Below are positions 8,677-17,696 of a stretch of 64,000 nucleotides of DNA, in pieces. Both the position numbers and the translations under genes were made by a program. The stretch's first letter is position 1; the number at the start of each line of letters is the position of its first letter. This DNA comes from Rhizobium sp. EC-SD404. Its GTDB lineage: Bacteria; Pseudomonadota; Alphaproteobacteria; Rhizobiales; Rhizobiaceae. The DNA is taken from assembly GCF_902498825.1 (NCBI RefSeq), contig NZ_LR701459.1, forward strand, positions 1,530,413 to 1,594,412, read 5' to 3'. The notes beneath the pieces are model-generated. The model was not told the origin of the DNA and made no database searches. It saw only the letters and a program-made list of their open reading frames with translations.

Positions 8677-10116
8677 TCAGGCCGGCACGCGGATGATTGA
8701 GCGAAGGCCGCCGATGGGGCTCTCATCCAGTATCACGTCGCCGCCGTGGCTGCGTGCGATGTCGCGGGCGATGGCGAGGCCGAGCCCGGTGCCGCTCTCG
8801 TTGAGGTTTCTCGCCTCATCCAGCCGAAAGAACGGCTTGAAGACATCTTCGCGCGCCTCCGGCGGGATGCCGGGGCCGTCGTCGTCGACCGTGATGGTCA
8901 GCCAGCGCGGTCCGTGATTGGCGGAAAGCCGCACATTGTCGGCATATCGAAACGCGTTTGACGTGAGGTTGTGCACGAGCCGCGAGAAGGCATTTGGGCG
9001 GACATTGACCAGCGGATCGCCCTCGATTGAGATCATGATCCCGGATTCGAGGAGCGCCGCTTCGTCGCGGATGCGGCCGAACAGGGTCTCGATGTTCAGC
9101 GTGCCAATGTCTTCCTCTGCTTCGCCCTTGGCGAAGGAGAGGTAGCCCTCCAGCATCAACTGCATGTCCTCGACATCCTGGTTCAGGCTCTTGACCTCGG
9201 GACCGTCGCCGAGGAAGGCCAGTTGTAGCTTGAAGCGCGTCAGGATGGTGCGCAGATCGTGGCTCACGCCGGAAAGCATCGCCGTGCGCTGTTCGATCTG
9301 GCGCTCGATGCGCTCGCGCATCTGGATGAAGGCCTGACCCGCCCGTCGCACTTCGTCGGCGCCACGCGGCTGGAACCCGGTCAGCTTCTGGCCCTTGCCG
9401 AAATGCTCCGCCGCTTCGGCAAGCTTCAGGATCGGCCGGATCTGGCCGCGCAGGAACAGAATGGCGATGGCGAGCAGAACAAGCGAGGTGATCACCATCC
9501 AGAGCAGGAAGATATGGGTGTTGGACGCATAGGCCTGGCTGCGCCGCGCGAAGATCCGGAGAATTGAATTGTCCATCTGGATGCGGACTTCGACGAGATC
9601 GGAGTTTCCGACCGTGTCGATCCAGAAGGGACGGCGCACCTGGCGGGACAGTTCCTGCGACAGGATGCGATCGAGGATCGAAAAGAACGGCTTGGGCTGG
9701 GGCGGGGGCAGGTCGCCCGGCGGTTCGATGGCGATGTTCAGCGCCAGGCGCTCGCGCGCAATCCGGATGATCTCGGCGTGGTCCGGCGTTTGCGGATAGG
9801 TTTCGATGACGTCGATGATCGCCGCGATGTCCCGCGTGACGGCCGTCGACAGACGCTGCGTCACGGTCTGCCAGTGACGTTCCATGAAGTTGAAGGCGAT
9901 CACCGACTGCAGGATCACCATCGGCAGAATGATGATCAGAAGCGCGCGTGCGTAAAGACCGCGTGGCACGCGCCGTTTGAGCCAGCGCGTTACGCGCCGT
10001 AGGCCGCTGACCGGGCGGCGATCTTCCTGCGTAGTCGCAGACAAGGACGGCTGGCCGGGAACCGCCTGTGGCGGTGCCTTGGCCGCATCGGTCGGCTGTC
10101 TCTCATGCCGGCCCAT
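8677..10116 (-). CDS. HAMP-domain sensor histidine kinase paired with the PetR-like regulator
   Basis: A 479-residue inner membrane kinase. After a Pro-rich cytoplasmic N-terminus come a first transmembrane segment (about 56-76), a periplasmic domain, a second transmembrane segment (about 200-222), HAMP (about 225-278), a DHp helix with SHDLRT (phospho-acceptor His about 285) and an HATPase domain with VDDDGPGIPPE and SGTGLGLAIARDI. The layout is EnvZ-like. It starts 15 bases after the response regulator stop, so it is in one operon with the PetR- and PetP-like genes. Classical Rhodobacter petPR was described without its kinase; this gene is the obvious partner here. Confidence 0.92.
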   Translation of the reverse strand: MGRHERQPTDAAKAPPQAVPGQPSLSATTQEDRRPVSGLRRVTRWLKRRVPRGLYARALLIIILPMVILQSVIAFNFMERHWQTVTQRLSTAVTRDIAAIIDVIETYPQTPDHAEIIRIARERLALNIAIEPPGDLPPPQPKPFFSILDRILSQELSRQVRRPFWIDTVGNSDLVEVRIQMDNSILRIFARRSQAYASNTHIFLLWMVITSLVLLAIAILFLRGQIRPILKLAEAAEHFGKGQKLTGFQPRGADEVRRAGQAFIQMRERIERQIEQRTAMLSGVSHDLRTILTRFKLQLAFLGDGPEVKSLNQDVEDMQLMLEGYLSFAKGEAEEDIGTLNIETLFGRIRDEAALLESGIMISIEGDPLVNVRPNAFSRLVHNLTSNAFRYADNVRLSANHGPRWLTITVDDDGPGIPPEAREDVFKPFFRLDEARNLNESGTGLGLAIARDIARSHGGDVILDESPIGGLRSIIRVPA

Positions 10117-10131
10117 CGGCCAAGCCTCCGT

Positions 10132-10842
10132 CTATTCCACGCTGAGGCGATAGCCGATGCCCCTGACGGTCTGCAGCCAGATGGGGTTGGCGGGATCGGT
10201 CTCGATCTTGCGGCGCAGGCGGTTGATCTGCACGTCGATCGTGCGCTCGCCCACTTCCGCATCGGATCCGACGAGTTCGTGCCGGGGGATCGTTTCACCG
10301 GCGCGTTCGGCGAACTGCGTCATGATTTCCTGCTCACGGTCTGTGAGGCGGATCGGCTCCCCGGCGCGTTTCAGTTCGCGCTTTGTGATCACGAAGGTGT
10401 AGGGCCCGAAGACGACCTGTTCGATCTTCGGCGTTGTCGGCTGGGCGCCGCGCTTCAAGATGTTGCTGACCCTGAGCGCCAGCTCCCGCGGCTCGAACGG
10501 CTTCGGCAGGTAATCGTCGGCGCCGGCTTCCAACCCTTCGATGCGGTGGTCGGCTTCGGTCAATGCCGTCAGCATGAGGATCGGCACGTCTTTCACGGCC
10601 CGCAGGCTGCGCGTGAGGTCAACGCCGGACTCACCGGGCATCATCACGTCGAGGATAAGCAGATCGAAATCGATCCCCTCGAGCTTGCGGCGCGCTTCGG
10701 CTGCGTCCGCTGCGGTAGTGACGCGGAACCCACGCTCGGAGAGATACCGCTTCAGGAGATCGCGGATACGGGTGTCGTCGTCGACAACGAGAAGATGGGC
10801 GGCATCGTCGGAAATCGGCTCAGGCGATGGATTTTGCGTCAC
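10132..10842 (-). CDS. petR: OmpR/PhoB-type response regulator, PetR-like
   Basis: A 236-residue regulator: receiver domain (about 16-130) with the acidic pair at 21-22, phospho-acceptor Asp65 in LLILDVMMPG and the conserved Lys in PKPF (about 115), then a winged-helix DNA-binding domain (about 140-232). The frame is open upstream to 11103 but that part overlaps the MarR-like gene; a GTG at 10842 with GGAGAGG six bases ahead fixes the start. The MarR-regulator-kinase arrangement matches Rhodobacter petPR, which is needed for cytochrome bc1 expression, so the symbol is by synteny and similarity rather than proof. Confidence 0.85.
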   Translation of the reverse strand: MTQNPSPEPISDDAAHLLVVDDDTRIRDLLKRYLSERGFRVTTAADAAEARRKLEGIDFDLLILDVMMPGESGVDLTRSLRAVKDVPILMLTALTEADHRIEGLEAGADDYLPKPFEPRELALRVSNILKRGAQPTTPKIEQVVFGPYTFVITKRELKRAGEPIRLTDREQEIMTQFAERAGETIPRHELVGSDAEVGERTIDVQINRLRRKIETDPANPIWLQTVRGIGYRLSVE

Positions 10843-10897
10843 GCAGTACCTCTCCAATCCTTTGCGCGCCGGGCGGCCTTGATCCGCTTGCCCACCG

Positions 10898-11380
10898 CTA
10901 CTTGCCCCCATCCAGCATGCCGCGCAGAAAACCCACGATGGTATCGCGGCTCCCGGCAGGCAAATCGCGCAATGCCTTCGCGATACGGCGAGACTGTGGC
11001 TTCGCCAGATCGAGGGCGAGTTTGCGCCCTTTTTCGGTCGTATACAACTTCCGCTGCCGCCTGTCTTCAGCACCCATGACCTGATGGATATGGCCTGAAT
11101 CAACCAACTGTTTCAGCACGCGGGCGAGGCTCTGTTTGGTGATGCGCAAGGTGTCGAGCAGATCGGCAACAGTCAGGCCGGGTTGGCGATCGACGAAGTG
11201 GAGCACGCGGTGGTGCGCCCGTCCAAACTCGATGCGCTGGAGGATCTGGTCAGGGTCCGAGGTGAAGTCGCGATAGGCGAAAAACAGAAGCTCGATGAGT
11301 TCCGTGTCGATGGATGCGAGTTCCGAAGCCTGGCTTCTGCCTGCCTCGGCTTCCTGCGGTTTTGTTGCGCCTGGTGCCAT
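10898..11380 (-). CDS. petP: MarR-family regulator, PetP-like
   Basis: A 160-residue MarR/winged-helix protein. The DNA-binding helices lie around LTVADLLDTLRITKQSLARVL and the wing around EDRRQRKLYTTEKGR. A longer frame begins with an ATG at 11422, but a perfect 8-bp inverted repeat covers that codon, so the ATG at 11380 (MAPGATK...) is taken as the start. It heads the operon petP-petR-kinase and is divergent from ilvE. In Rhodobacter petP is cotranscribed with petR and required together with it. Autoregulation through the inverted repeat is an inference. Confidence 0.82.
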   Translation of the reverse strand: MAPGATKPQEAEAGRSQASELASIDTELIELLFFAYRDFTSDPDQILQRIEFGRAHHRVLHFVDRQPGLTVADLLDTLRITKQSLARVLKQLVDSGHIHQVMGAEDRRQRKLYTTEKGRKLALDLAKPQSRRIAKALRDLPAGSRDTIVGFLRGMLDGGK

Positions 11381-11401
11381 CGTCGCGTTCGATCCTTTCA
11401 G

Positions 11402-11424
11402 ATATGTCAGGCATATTGACATAT
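11402..11424. promoter_or_regulatory. perfect inverted repeat, likely MarR (PetP) operator
   Basis: ATATGTCA (11402-11409) is the exact reverse complement of TGACATAT (11417-11424), separated by seven bases. It sits in the intergenic region between petP (minus) and ilvE (plus), directly upstream of the petP start. MarR proteins bind dyads of this size, so PetP autoregulation, possibly with effects on ilvE, is likely. Confidence 0.6.
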
Positions 11425-11564
11425 TTTGACCGGATTGCTAGCTTTTCGTTCTGCCTCACACTGTACCAGCTGGGTTCGACGCGCAGCCGGGTTCATGCAG
11501 ATGGGCGTCCACAACTAGAGCCGCAACCGATCCACAAGAGCTCCGGCGCGGCGGAGGAAACACG

Positions 11565-12455
11565 ATGGCTTCCGTTCCTTTCGATCAACTCGATGGCCAC
11601 ATCTGGTTCAATGGCGAATTCGTGCCCTGGAAGGATGCGAAGATTCACGTGTTGACGCATGGTCTTCACTACGCGTCGTCGGTGTTCGAAGGCGAGCGGG
11701 CCTATGGCGGTCGCATCTTCAAGCTGACCGAACACACCGAGCGCCTCATCAAGTCGGGCGAAATCCTCGGGTTCGAAATCCCGTACAGCGTTGCCGAAAT
11801 CGATGACGCGTGCATCAAGCTTCTGGAAATGCAGGGCTTCCAGGATGCCTATGTTCGCCCGATCGCCTGGCGCGGGTCGGAAATGATGGGCGTCTCGGCT
11901 CAGGCCAACCGCATCAATGTCGCGATCGCCATCTGGCAGTGGCCGAGCTACTTCAAGCCGGAAGAGAAACTGAAAGGCATCCGTCTGGACATGGCGGAAT
12001 ATCGCCGTCCGGATCCGCGCACCGCTCCCTCCAAGTCGAAGGCTGCCGGCCTCTACATGATCTGCACCCTCTCGAAACACGCAGCCGAGAAAAAGGGCTA
12101 TGCCGATGCGCTGATGCTCGACTGGCGCGGCCAGGTTGCCGAGGCGACGGGCGCCAACGTGTTCTTCGTCAAGGATGGCGTCATCCACACGCCGACGCCC
12201 GATTGCTTCCTCGACGGGATCACGCGCCGCACGGTCATCGATCTCGCCAAGCGTCGCGGCTATGAAGTCGTGGAACGGGCGATTATGCCGGAAGAACTGG
12301 AAGGCTTCGAGCAGTGCTTCCTGACCGGCACGGCGGCGGAAGTGACGCCCGTATCGGAAATCGGTCCCTACAGCTTCACCGTCGGCGAAATCGCGACCAA
12401 TCTCGTCAACGACTACGCCGCCGAAGTGCAGCCGAAGCGTCTCGCCGCCGAATAG
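11565..12455 (+). CDS. ilvE: branched-chain amino acid aminotransferase
   Basis: A 296-residue fold-type IV PLP enzyme that transaminates the keto acids of Leu, Ile and Val. The PLP-binding Lys is Lys159 in SKSKAAGLYM, and the region EATGANVFFV that closes the active site is present. HYASSVFEG near residue 35 is typical of the family. Length is the usual 290-310. It is monocistronic: a strong hairpin begins four bases after the stop. It is divergent from petP. Confidence 0.95.
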   Translation: MASVPFDQLDGHIWFNGEFVPWKDAKIHVLTHGLHYASSVFEGERAYGGRIFKLTEHTERLIKSGEILGFEIPYSVAEIDDACIKLLEMQGFQDAYVRPIAWRGSEMMGVSAQANRINVAIAIWQWPSYFKPEEKLKGIRLDMAEYRRPDPRTAPSKSKAAGLYMICTLSKHAAEKKGYADALMLDWRGQVAEATGANVFFVKDGVIHTPTPDCFLDGITRRTVIDLAKRRGYEVVERAIMPEELEGFEQCFLTGTAAEVTPVSEIGPYSFTVGEIATNLVNDYAAEVQPKRLAAE

Positions 12456-12459
12456 ACCT

Positions 12460-12504
12460 ATCGTTCCGGCGGATCACGAAATGTGATCCGTCGGAACGAT
12501 TTCT
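12460..12504 (+). terminator. long-stem terminator after ilvE
   Basis: ATCGTTCCG-g-CGGATCAC (12460-12477) pairs with GTGATCCG-t-CGGAACGAT (12483-12500), giving an 18-bp stem with one G-T wobble and a five-base loop, followed by TTTCT. The stem is unusually long for an intrinsic terminator. Confidence 0.75.
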
Positions 12505-12573
12505 GAGTGAACCTCGTTTCAGAGACGTCACGCCGCGCAATTCGCGCGGCTTTCTCTATCTTGGAAAACTCAG

Positions 12574-13587
12574 ATGATTGATCGACACGGCGTTGTAACC
12601 CCCGTCGCTTCGTGGGGCAGCATTTTTGGCGGCGCAGTGACTGTCATTGCTGTCTCCATTCTCCTTTCACTCCTTGGTGCCGGCCTCGGTTTCGGTGCCG
12701 TCGATCCACAGTCGAACGACCCGATGGGCGGTATCGGTGTCGGCTTCGGCATCTGGTCCGTGCTGTCGCTCTTCATTAGCCTTGCCGCAGGCGGTTTCGT
12801 CGCCGGCTATCTCTCGCTGCAGGCGGGTTGGGTTCACGGGCTTCTCTCATGGGCGACGGCCCTGATTGCTGCTGTCGTTCTGTCGGCATTCGCCATCAGC
12901 GGTGCGGCGCAGCTCGCAGGATCGGCGATCGGTTCGGTCGCATCGCTGACGGGCTCGGCCGTTTCAGCCACGGCAGGCGTCGGCGGCGACGCAATTTCCG
13001 CCGTCGTCTCCAATTTCGACGAAGACCAGTTCACCGATGTGGACGTGGAAGGTGCCGCAGACGACATTCGCGCGCTGCTTCAGGATACCGACATCGAGGC
13101 GCTCCAGCCGGAAGCGATCGGCGAAGAGCTCGAAGGCGCCCGGAGTGATGTTGCCGACGCTTTCGAAGCGCTCCGCAGCAACCCGACCGAGTATGCGGCG
13201 GTGCTCGAAAACCTCGGCAATGACCTGCAAACGCGTGTGGAAGGGTTCGGCGAAGAGATCGATCGCGATGCTGTCGTCGCTTCGCTTACCGAAAATACCG
13301 ATATGACCCAGCAGGAAGCGGAGCAGGCGACAGACCAGGCGATTGCCCGTTACGAAGAGTTCACGACTTCTGTGCGCGAACAGGTCGATGCAGCAGTCCA
13401 GTCGGTCCAGGATCTCGGCACAGAAATAGAGCAGTTGGAAGCGCGGGCGCGGGAGCAGGCGGCTCAGGCAGCCGATGCGATTTCCAGCGCGTCGCTCTGG
13501 GCGTTCCTCGCTTGCCTGATCGGTGCCGCGATTTCAGCGGTCGCAGGATATGCCGGCAGCCGGACGCGTGAGCTCGCCGAACTTTAA
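12574..13587 (+). CDS. membrane protein with central acidic/helical region (so-called PhnA-like)
   Basis: A 337-residue protein with three hydrophobic segments near the N-terminus (about 15-40, 52-75, 85-110), a long acidic, helical soluble part (about 140-300) with many Glu/Asp and Gln, and a last transmembrane segment (about 305-328). The first part is Gly-rich (GGAVTVIAVSILLSLLGAGL). Similar rhizobial proteins are sometimes labelled PhnA-like, a name with no functional support. The function is unknown; no enzymatic motif was found. It is preceded by the ilvE terminator and transcribed alone. Confidence 0.75.
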   Translation: MIDRHGVVTPVASWGSIFGGAVTVIAVSILLSLLGAGLGFGAVDPQSNDPMGGIGVGFGIWSVLSLFISLAAGGFVAGYLSLQAGWVHGLLSWATALIAAVVLSAFAISGAAQLAGSAIGSVASLTGSAVSATAGVGGDAISAVVSNFDEDQFTDVDVEGAADDIRALLQDTDIEALQPEAIGEELEGARSDVADAFEALRSNPTEYAAVLENLGNDLQTRVEGFGEEIDRDAVVASLTENTDMTQQEAEQATDQAIARYEEFTTSVREQVDAAVQSVQDLGTEIEQLEARAREQAAQAADAISSASLWAFLACLIGAAISAVAGYAGSRTRELAEL

Positions 13588-13690
13588 GCATTGCGCTTTC
13601 GATGGGGATTTCCAGGGCCGTCTCTTCGAGGCGGCCCTTTTCACGTTGGGCGCAAGGTGATAGCCCGCGTCAGCAACAGGGTATGAGCAG

Positions 13691-14338
13691 ATGGGACAAC
13701 TTCAGGCGGGCATCATCCCGGTCACTGCATTTCAGCAGAACTGCACGATCCTCTTCGACAGCGAGACCAAGCGTGGCGTTGTCGTCGATCCGGGTGGTGA
13801 GGTGGACAAGATCCAGGAGGTGATTGCGCAGAACGGCCTTGTGATCGAGGCGATCTGGCTGACGCATGGACATATCGACCATGCGGGCGGTGCCATGGAG
13901 CTGAAGGAAGCGCTTGGTGTCGATATCGTCGGCCCGCACAAGGATGATGATTTTCTTCTTCAGGGGCTGGAAGAGCAGGGTCGCCGTTTCGGCGTCGACG
14001 ATCCGGTACGCAATTGCACGCCCGATCGCTGGCTCGAGGATGGTGACAGCCTGACGGCTGGCGGTCACGTCTTCACCGTGCGGCATTGCCCGGGACATGC
14101 GCCTGGCCACGTCATATTCGTCAATGACGACGCGAAGTTCGCGCATGTCGGCGACGTTCTCTTTCGCGGTTCGATCGGCCGGACGGATCTGCCGGGCGGT
14201 GACCACGATACGCTCCTGCAATCGATCAAGGACAAGGTCCTGCCGCTCGGCGACGATTTCGGCTTTCTCTGCGGCCATGGGCCTGGCGGCCGCATCGGCG
14301 AAGAGCGCCTCACCAATCCCTATCTGAAGGGTCTTTGA
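13691..14338 (+). CDS. MBL-fold metallo-hydrolase (glyoxalase II-like)
   Basis: A 215-residue metallo-beta-lactamase-fold enzyme. The metal motif THGHIDHAGG carries His59, His61, Asp63 and His64. Further ligands are expected at HCPGHAPGH, the Asp in VGDVLFRGSIGRTD, and the His in CGHGPG near the C-terminus. This short form resembles YcbL-type glyoxalase II proteins, which hydrolyse lactoylglutathione-type thioesters, but the substrate cannot be told from sequence. It ends at a bidirectional terminator shared with the BA14K gene. Confidence 0.88.
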   Translation: MGQLQAGIIPVTAFQQNCTILFDSETKRGVVVDPGGEVDKIQEVIAQNGLVIEAIWLTHGHIDHAGGAMELKEALGVDIVGPHKDDDFLLQGLEEQGRRFGVDDPVRNCTPDRWLEDGDSLTAGGHVFTVRHCPGHAPGHVIFVNDDAKFAHVGDVLFRGSIGRTDLPGGDHDTLLQSIKDKVLPLGDDFGFLCGHGPGGRIGEERLTNPYLKGL

Positions 14339-14353
14339 CCCAGAAAACGAAAA

Positions 14354-14381
14354 AAAGGCCGGTTCCCGCGAACCGGCCTTT
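14354..14381. terminator. bidirectional terminator between MBL hydrolase and BA14K gene
   Basis: AAAGGCCGGTT (14354-14364) pairs perfectly with AACCGGCCTTT (14371-14381) around a six-base loop. A-rich sequence before and T-rich sequence after the stem suit termination from both sides, and the two flanking genes converge here. Confidence 0.85.
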
Positions 14382-14405
14382 GTCGTTGGGGCATTCAATC
14401 GATCG

Positions 14406-14882
14406 TCAGTTGGCGACGCAGAAGCGTTCCTGACCGTCATAACCGACGAAGGTGCCCGAAGACGGGTCGAAGGACCGGTAGCGGCTCGAGCAGTAATCGT
14501 ACCAGGCCGGGCTCCAGGGCTGATAACCCTGGCTGACGACCGGCCGGTAGACCGGTGCCGGGCGATAGGCTGGTGCCGGATGGTAGACGGGCGCAGGCCG
14601 GAAGGCAGGCTGATAGCTGGGTGCCGGCGGGTAATAGGTTGGCTGCGGCGGATAGTAGGTCGGCGCCGGGTCGATGTAGACGCGGCGATTGTTGTTGCTG
14701 TCAACGATCGCGCCGCCGATGATGGCGCCTGCGGCGAGACCCAGCACGCCAAGGGCGACTGCGTCGCCGCGATCACGGTTATTGTGCCAATGGCGATGGC
14801 CGGCTTCGGCAGGAGCCAGCGTGGTGAAGAGGGTCGCCGCTGCGGCGACACCGAGAACAAGCATCTGCGACAATTTCTTCAT
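14406..14882 (-). CDS. BA14K-family secreted protein
   Basis: A 158-residue protein. The ATG at 14882 gives a clean Sec signal peptide (MKKLSQMLVLGVAAAATLF, cleavage after APAEA). A hydrophobic Gly/Ala segment follows (about 45-62), then a Pro/Tyr-rich repeat region with PAPxYxPAP units (about 70-120) and the BA14K signature at the C-terminus, DYCSSRYRSFDPSSGTF plus GYDG and a final Cys. BA14K was described in Brucella as an immunoreactive, lectin-like protein. Two Cys in the signature may form a disulfide. The frame is open further upstream but that extension has no homology to the family. Confidence 0.85.
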   Translation of the reverse strand: MKKLSQMLVLGVAAAATLFTTLAPAEAGHRHWHNNRDRGDAVALGVLGLAAGAIIGGAIVDSNNNRRVYIDPAPTYYPPQPTYYPPAPSYQPAFRPAPVYHPAPAYRPAPVYRPVVSQGYQPWSPAWYDYCSSRYRSFDPSSGTFVGYDGQERFCVAN

Positions 14883-15097
14883 GGTCTCAATCCCCAAGGA
14901 GCCTCGCTCCTGAACACAACCCCCGCAGCCAATGGAAGCGCCGGGCGATGATGAGAATTTATCCACCGCTGCCTGAACGCTGGCTGAACAAATTCCATGG
15001 GTCCATCGCCGGGTGACTTTTCATATGCGAGAGGATCGCCCGGCCACGCATGACCGGGAGCCCTTACTCTCTCATCCAATTACCAGGAACGGGCCGA

Positions 15098-15313
15098 TCA
15101 GCCGTCCACGGCGAGATTGACTGCTTTCGGCCCCTTTCCGTGCCGATCGGGCTCGGTATCGAACTTGACCTTCTGGTTCTCGGCCAGTCCCGACAAGCCA
15201 GATGCCTGCACTGCGGATATATGGACGAAGATATCGGCGCCCCCCCTGTCGGGTTTGATGAAGCCGAAGCCTTTTTCGGAATTGAAGAATTTGACTGTAC
15301 CGGTCTCGGGCAT
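15098..15313 (-). CDS. cold-shock-domain RNA-binding protein
   Basis: A 71-residue CspA-type protein: a single cold-shock domain with RNP1 KGFGFI and RNP2 IFVHIS. It binds single-stranded nucleic acid and melts RNA structure. The ATG at 15313 gives the standard MPETGTVKFFN start; the longer open frame upstream is not conserved in the family. Roughly 280 bases separate it from the next gene, leaving room for the long 5' leader typical of csp genes. Which paralogue it is (CspA to CspE) cannot be decided. Confidence 0.93.
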   Translation of the reverse strand: MPETGTVKFFNSEKGFGFIKPDRGGADIFVHISAVQASGLSGLAENQKVKFDTEPDRHGKGPKAVNLAVDG

Positions 15314-15595
15314 TCTACGCAGTCCCTTGTTCCGCCGCCCGCTGGGTGGCGTGCGGCCATGCCTGAACGACCCCACTGCATGCATGGGGCATGCGTCGGT
15401 CTCGATCGGTAATGAAGGGAAAAGTTTTCGTGTTGTCGCGGTTGCCAATGCTTTTGAGAAGCAAGGTCAAGTCTTTCCGCCCGGAGGATTCTTGCGTCTC
15501 CGGAACGCATCTTTCCTTCGTTCGCGACGGGTCCGAACAATAGGAAGACTGATTGAACTCTTTCAAATTCGCAAGTGAAAGTTTCTTGCGTTTTC

Positions 15596-16489
15596 TCAAT
15601 CGGAGACGGCCGATTTTCTGGCTTGCCGCGCAGGCAGGACCTCGATGAGCAGGATGGCCAAGAAGATGAGCAGGCCGCCGAGATAGCCGAGGCCACCGAT
15701 GGTTTCGCCGAGCAGCACGGCACCGAAAAGGGCGGCAAAGAGCACTTCGGTTGAGAGCAGAATAGCGGCGGTGGCGGGTGCTGCATAGCGCTGGCCGATG
15801 GCCTGCAGGGTAAAGGCGAGGCCGCTCGCGATGGCGCCCGCGTAAAGAATTTCCGGCAATGCCGCCTGGATGGCGGTCCATTCGATCGGTTCGAAGGTGA
15901 GGGCGGCTGCAAGGCCAAGCAGGGTGCAGACGCTGAACTGCACGAAAGCCAATGCGATCGGGCGGCCGGTCATCGATGCCTGACGTCCGACCAGGATCAC
16001 CTGCATGGCCCAGAACACTGCGGCGAGAATTGTGAGGAGGTCGCCCGGTCGGAGCGAGGCGAGCGCGCCATCGGAGAGGAGCACGAGGCCGGCAAAGGCA
16101 AGAATCGCACCCGGCCAAACGACTGGATGCGGCGGCCGCCGCAGGATGACCGTCATAAGGATGGGAACGAAGACGACGTAGAGACCGGTCAGAAATCCGG
16201 AATTTGTCACGGTCGTGGTCACCAGGCCGATCTGCTGAAAGACGATGCCACCGAAAAGCGCGAGGCCAGCGAGAATGAAGCCGGGGCTGAAGACGATGAC
16301 GGCGCCACTTGCCGCCCTTCGACCTTCGGCGATCGCAAAGGGAAGCGTGACAAGCATGGCGATGGCGGAGCGCAAGGCAACGAACAGCAGCGGGCCAATC
16401 GCGTCCATCGCGGTCGATTGTGCCACGAACCCCATACCCCATATGGCGCCGGCGGTCAGCAGCATCGAGTTGGCGAACAGACGGGACAT
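15596..16489 (-). CDS. EamA/DMT-family transporter
   Basis: A 297-residue inner membrane protein with about ten hydrophobic segments in two EamA repeats (about 5-140 and 150-285), as in drug/metabolite exporters of the RhaT/YdcZ type. The start is placed at the ATG at 16489 (MSRLFANSMLL...), since upstream codons give no hydrophobic or family-like sequence; no clear ribosome binding site precedes it. The transported compound is unknown. It is divergent from the DUF1176 gene. Confidence 0.87.
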   Translation of the reverse strand: MSRLFANSMLLTAGAIWGMGFVAQSTAMDAIGPLLFVALRSAIAMLVTLPFAIAEGRRAASGAVIVFSPGFILAGLALFGGIVFQQIGLVTTTVTNSGFLTGLYVVFVPILMTVILRRPPHPVVWPGAILAFAGLVLLSDGALASLRPGDLLTILAAVFWAMQVILVGRQASMTGRPIALAFVQFSVCTLLGLAAALTFEPIEWTAIQAALPEILYAGAIASGLAFTLQAIGQRYAAPATAAILLSTEVLFAALFGAVLLGETIGGLGYLGGLLIFLAILLIEVLPARQARKSAVSD

Positions 16490-16627
16490 CGAAAACCGGC
16501 GGAAAGGAGGGGGGCAGGACGACTGGAGGGCTGGCGGATTGCTATCGCCTCCGCTTCGGCTAACAGTTGGACATAGCCGCTGCAAGACGCGCGGCTTCGT
16601 CGTCGTCGATCCGAGGACCCCCGCTTG

Positions 16628-17689
16628 ATGAGAATGGCCACCACACAGCATCTTTCGCTCGCCGCAATCGGCTTTTTCATGTTCGTGGATGCCGCGGTCG
16701 CAGCCGGGTATCGCGAGTTTCGGGATTGGCAGGTGAACTGCTCCTCCGCGCTGACCTGCCGGCTGACGGCGACCGTGCCGGAAGACGCACCTTTCTATGG
16801 GTTCTCGTTCAGCCGCAGCAACGCGCCTGATGCCCCGTTGGAACTGACCGTCGGCTTTCGGAACGCGCTTCCGGACGCAAGCGCGCGCATGGATATCGAG
16901 GTTGCGGACGGTCCCGCCTTGTCGCTCGAGCTTTCAGGGGCGGAGCGGCGCGAGGACTATTCCGAATTGCGCTTCGATGACGCTGCGGTTCTGCGCAGCC
17001 TGATCGAGGCCATGAAGAGCGGCACGTCGATGACTGTCTCGGTCTCGTCCGACGATCCTTCGGCGATCACCGAATTGTCGCTCTCGGGCGTGACCGCGTC
17101 GCTGCTCTTCATCGACGAAAGCCAGGACCGTCTGGAGCGCACCGATGCCTTGCAGGCCGTCGGCGATCGCGAGCCGCCGGCTTCATCGTTGATCAGCGCG
17201 ATCACCTCATTCGACGAACTGCCGGCCCATATCGCCGAAGATTTCACCGACGAGATGGGTTATTGCGGCGGCCTCGACGCGGAACGCTTCGCCGCGATGG
17301 AAGGCGTGCTCGTGGATCGCGGCGACGATGGCGTCATGCTGCTTCTGCCCTGCGGGCTCGGTGGGGCCTACAATTTCCCCTATGCCGTCTACATCGGTGC
17401 GGGTCTGGACACGGTGCGCGCACGCGATTTCCCGGTGATGAGCGATAATGGGCCACAGTCGGAGCCATTCGCCTACAACATCGATTTCGACCAGAAGACA
17501 GGGCGGATCACCTCCTTCTTCAAAGGGCGCGGCATCGGCGATTGCGGCACGCTGTCGCTGTGGTCCGTGGAGAGCGACGGGTACGGGCCCTCGCTTACGC
17601 TTGCCGAGCAAAGAGTGAAGGGGGAGTGCGACGGCGATTACGGCGACGGCCCGGACTCTTGGCCGCTCGTCTGGCCAAACGGTCAGTAG
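16628..17689 (+). CDS. DUF1176 domain-containing exported protein
   Basis: A 353-residue protein with a Sec signal peptide (about 1-22, ending AAVAAG). The mature part begins with YREFRDWQVNCSSALTC, the family's F-x-D-W-x-V-x-C pattern, and ends with SWPLVWPNGQ, another family trait. Several Cys pairs suggest disulfides in the periplasm. Function of the family is unknown. The start could be either ATG at 16628 or 16634; a GAGGA lies upstream. It converges with the DUF1499 gene. Confidence 0.85.
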   Translation: MRMATTQHLSLAAIGFFMFVDAAVAAGYREFRDWQVNCSSALTCRLTATVPEDAPFYGFSFSRSNAPDAPLELTVGFRNALPDASARMDIEVADGPALSLELSGAERREDYSELRFDDAAVLRSLIEAMKSGTSMTVSVSSDDPSAITELSLSGVTASLLFIDESQDRLERTDALQAVGDREPPASSLISAITSFDELPAHIAEDFTDEMGYCGGLDAERFAAMEGVLVDRGDDGVMLLLPCGLGGAYNFPYAVYIGAGLDTVRARDFPVMSDNGPQSEPFAYNIDFDQKTGRITSFFKGRGIGDCGTLSLWSVESDGYGPSLTLAEQRVKGECDGDYGDGPDSWPLVWPNGQ

Positions 17690-17696
17690 TGATCGC

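Noticed and set aside
10843..11103. N-terminal extension of the PetR-like regulator
   Set aside because: It overlaps petP, has no receiver-like sequence and the GTG at 10842 has a strong ribosome binding site.
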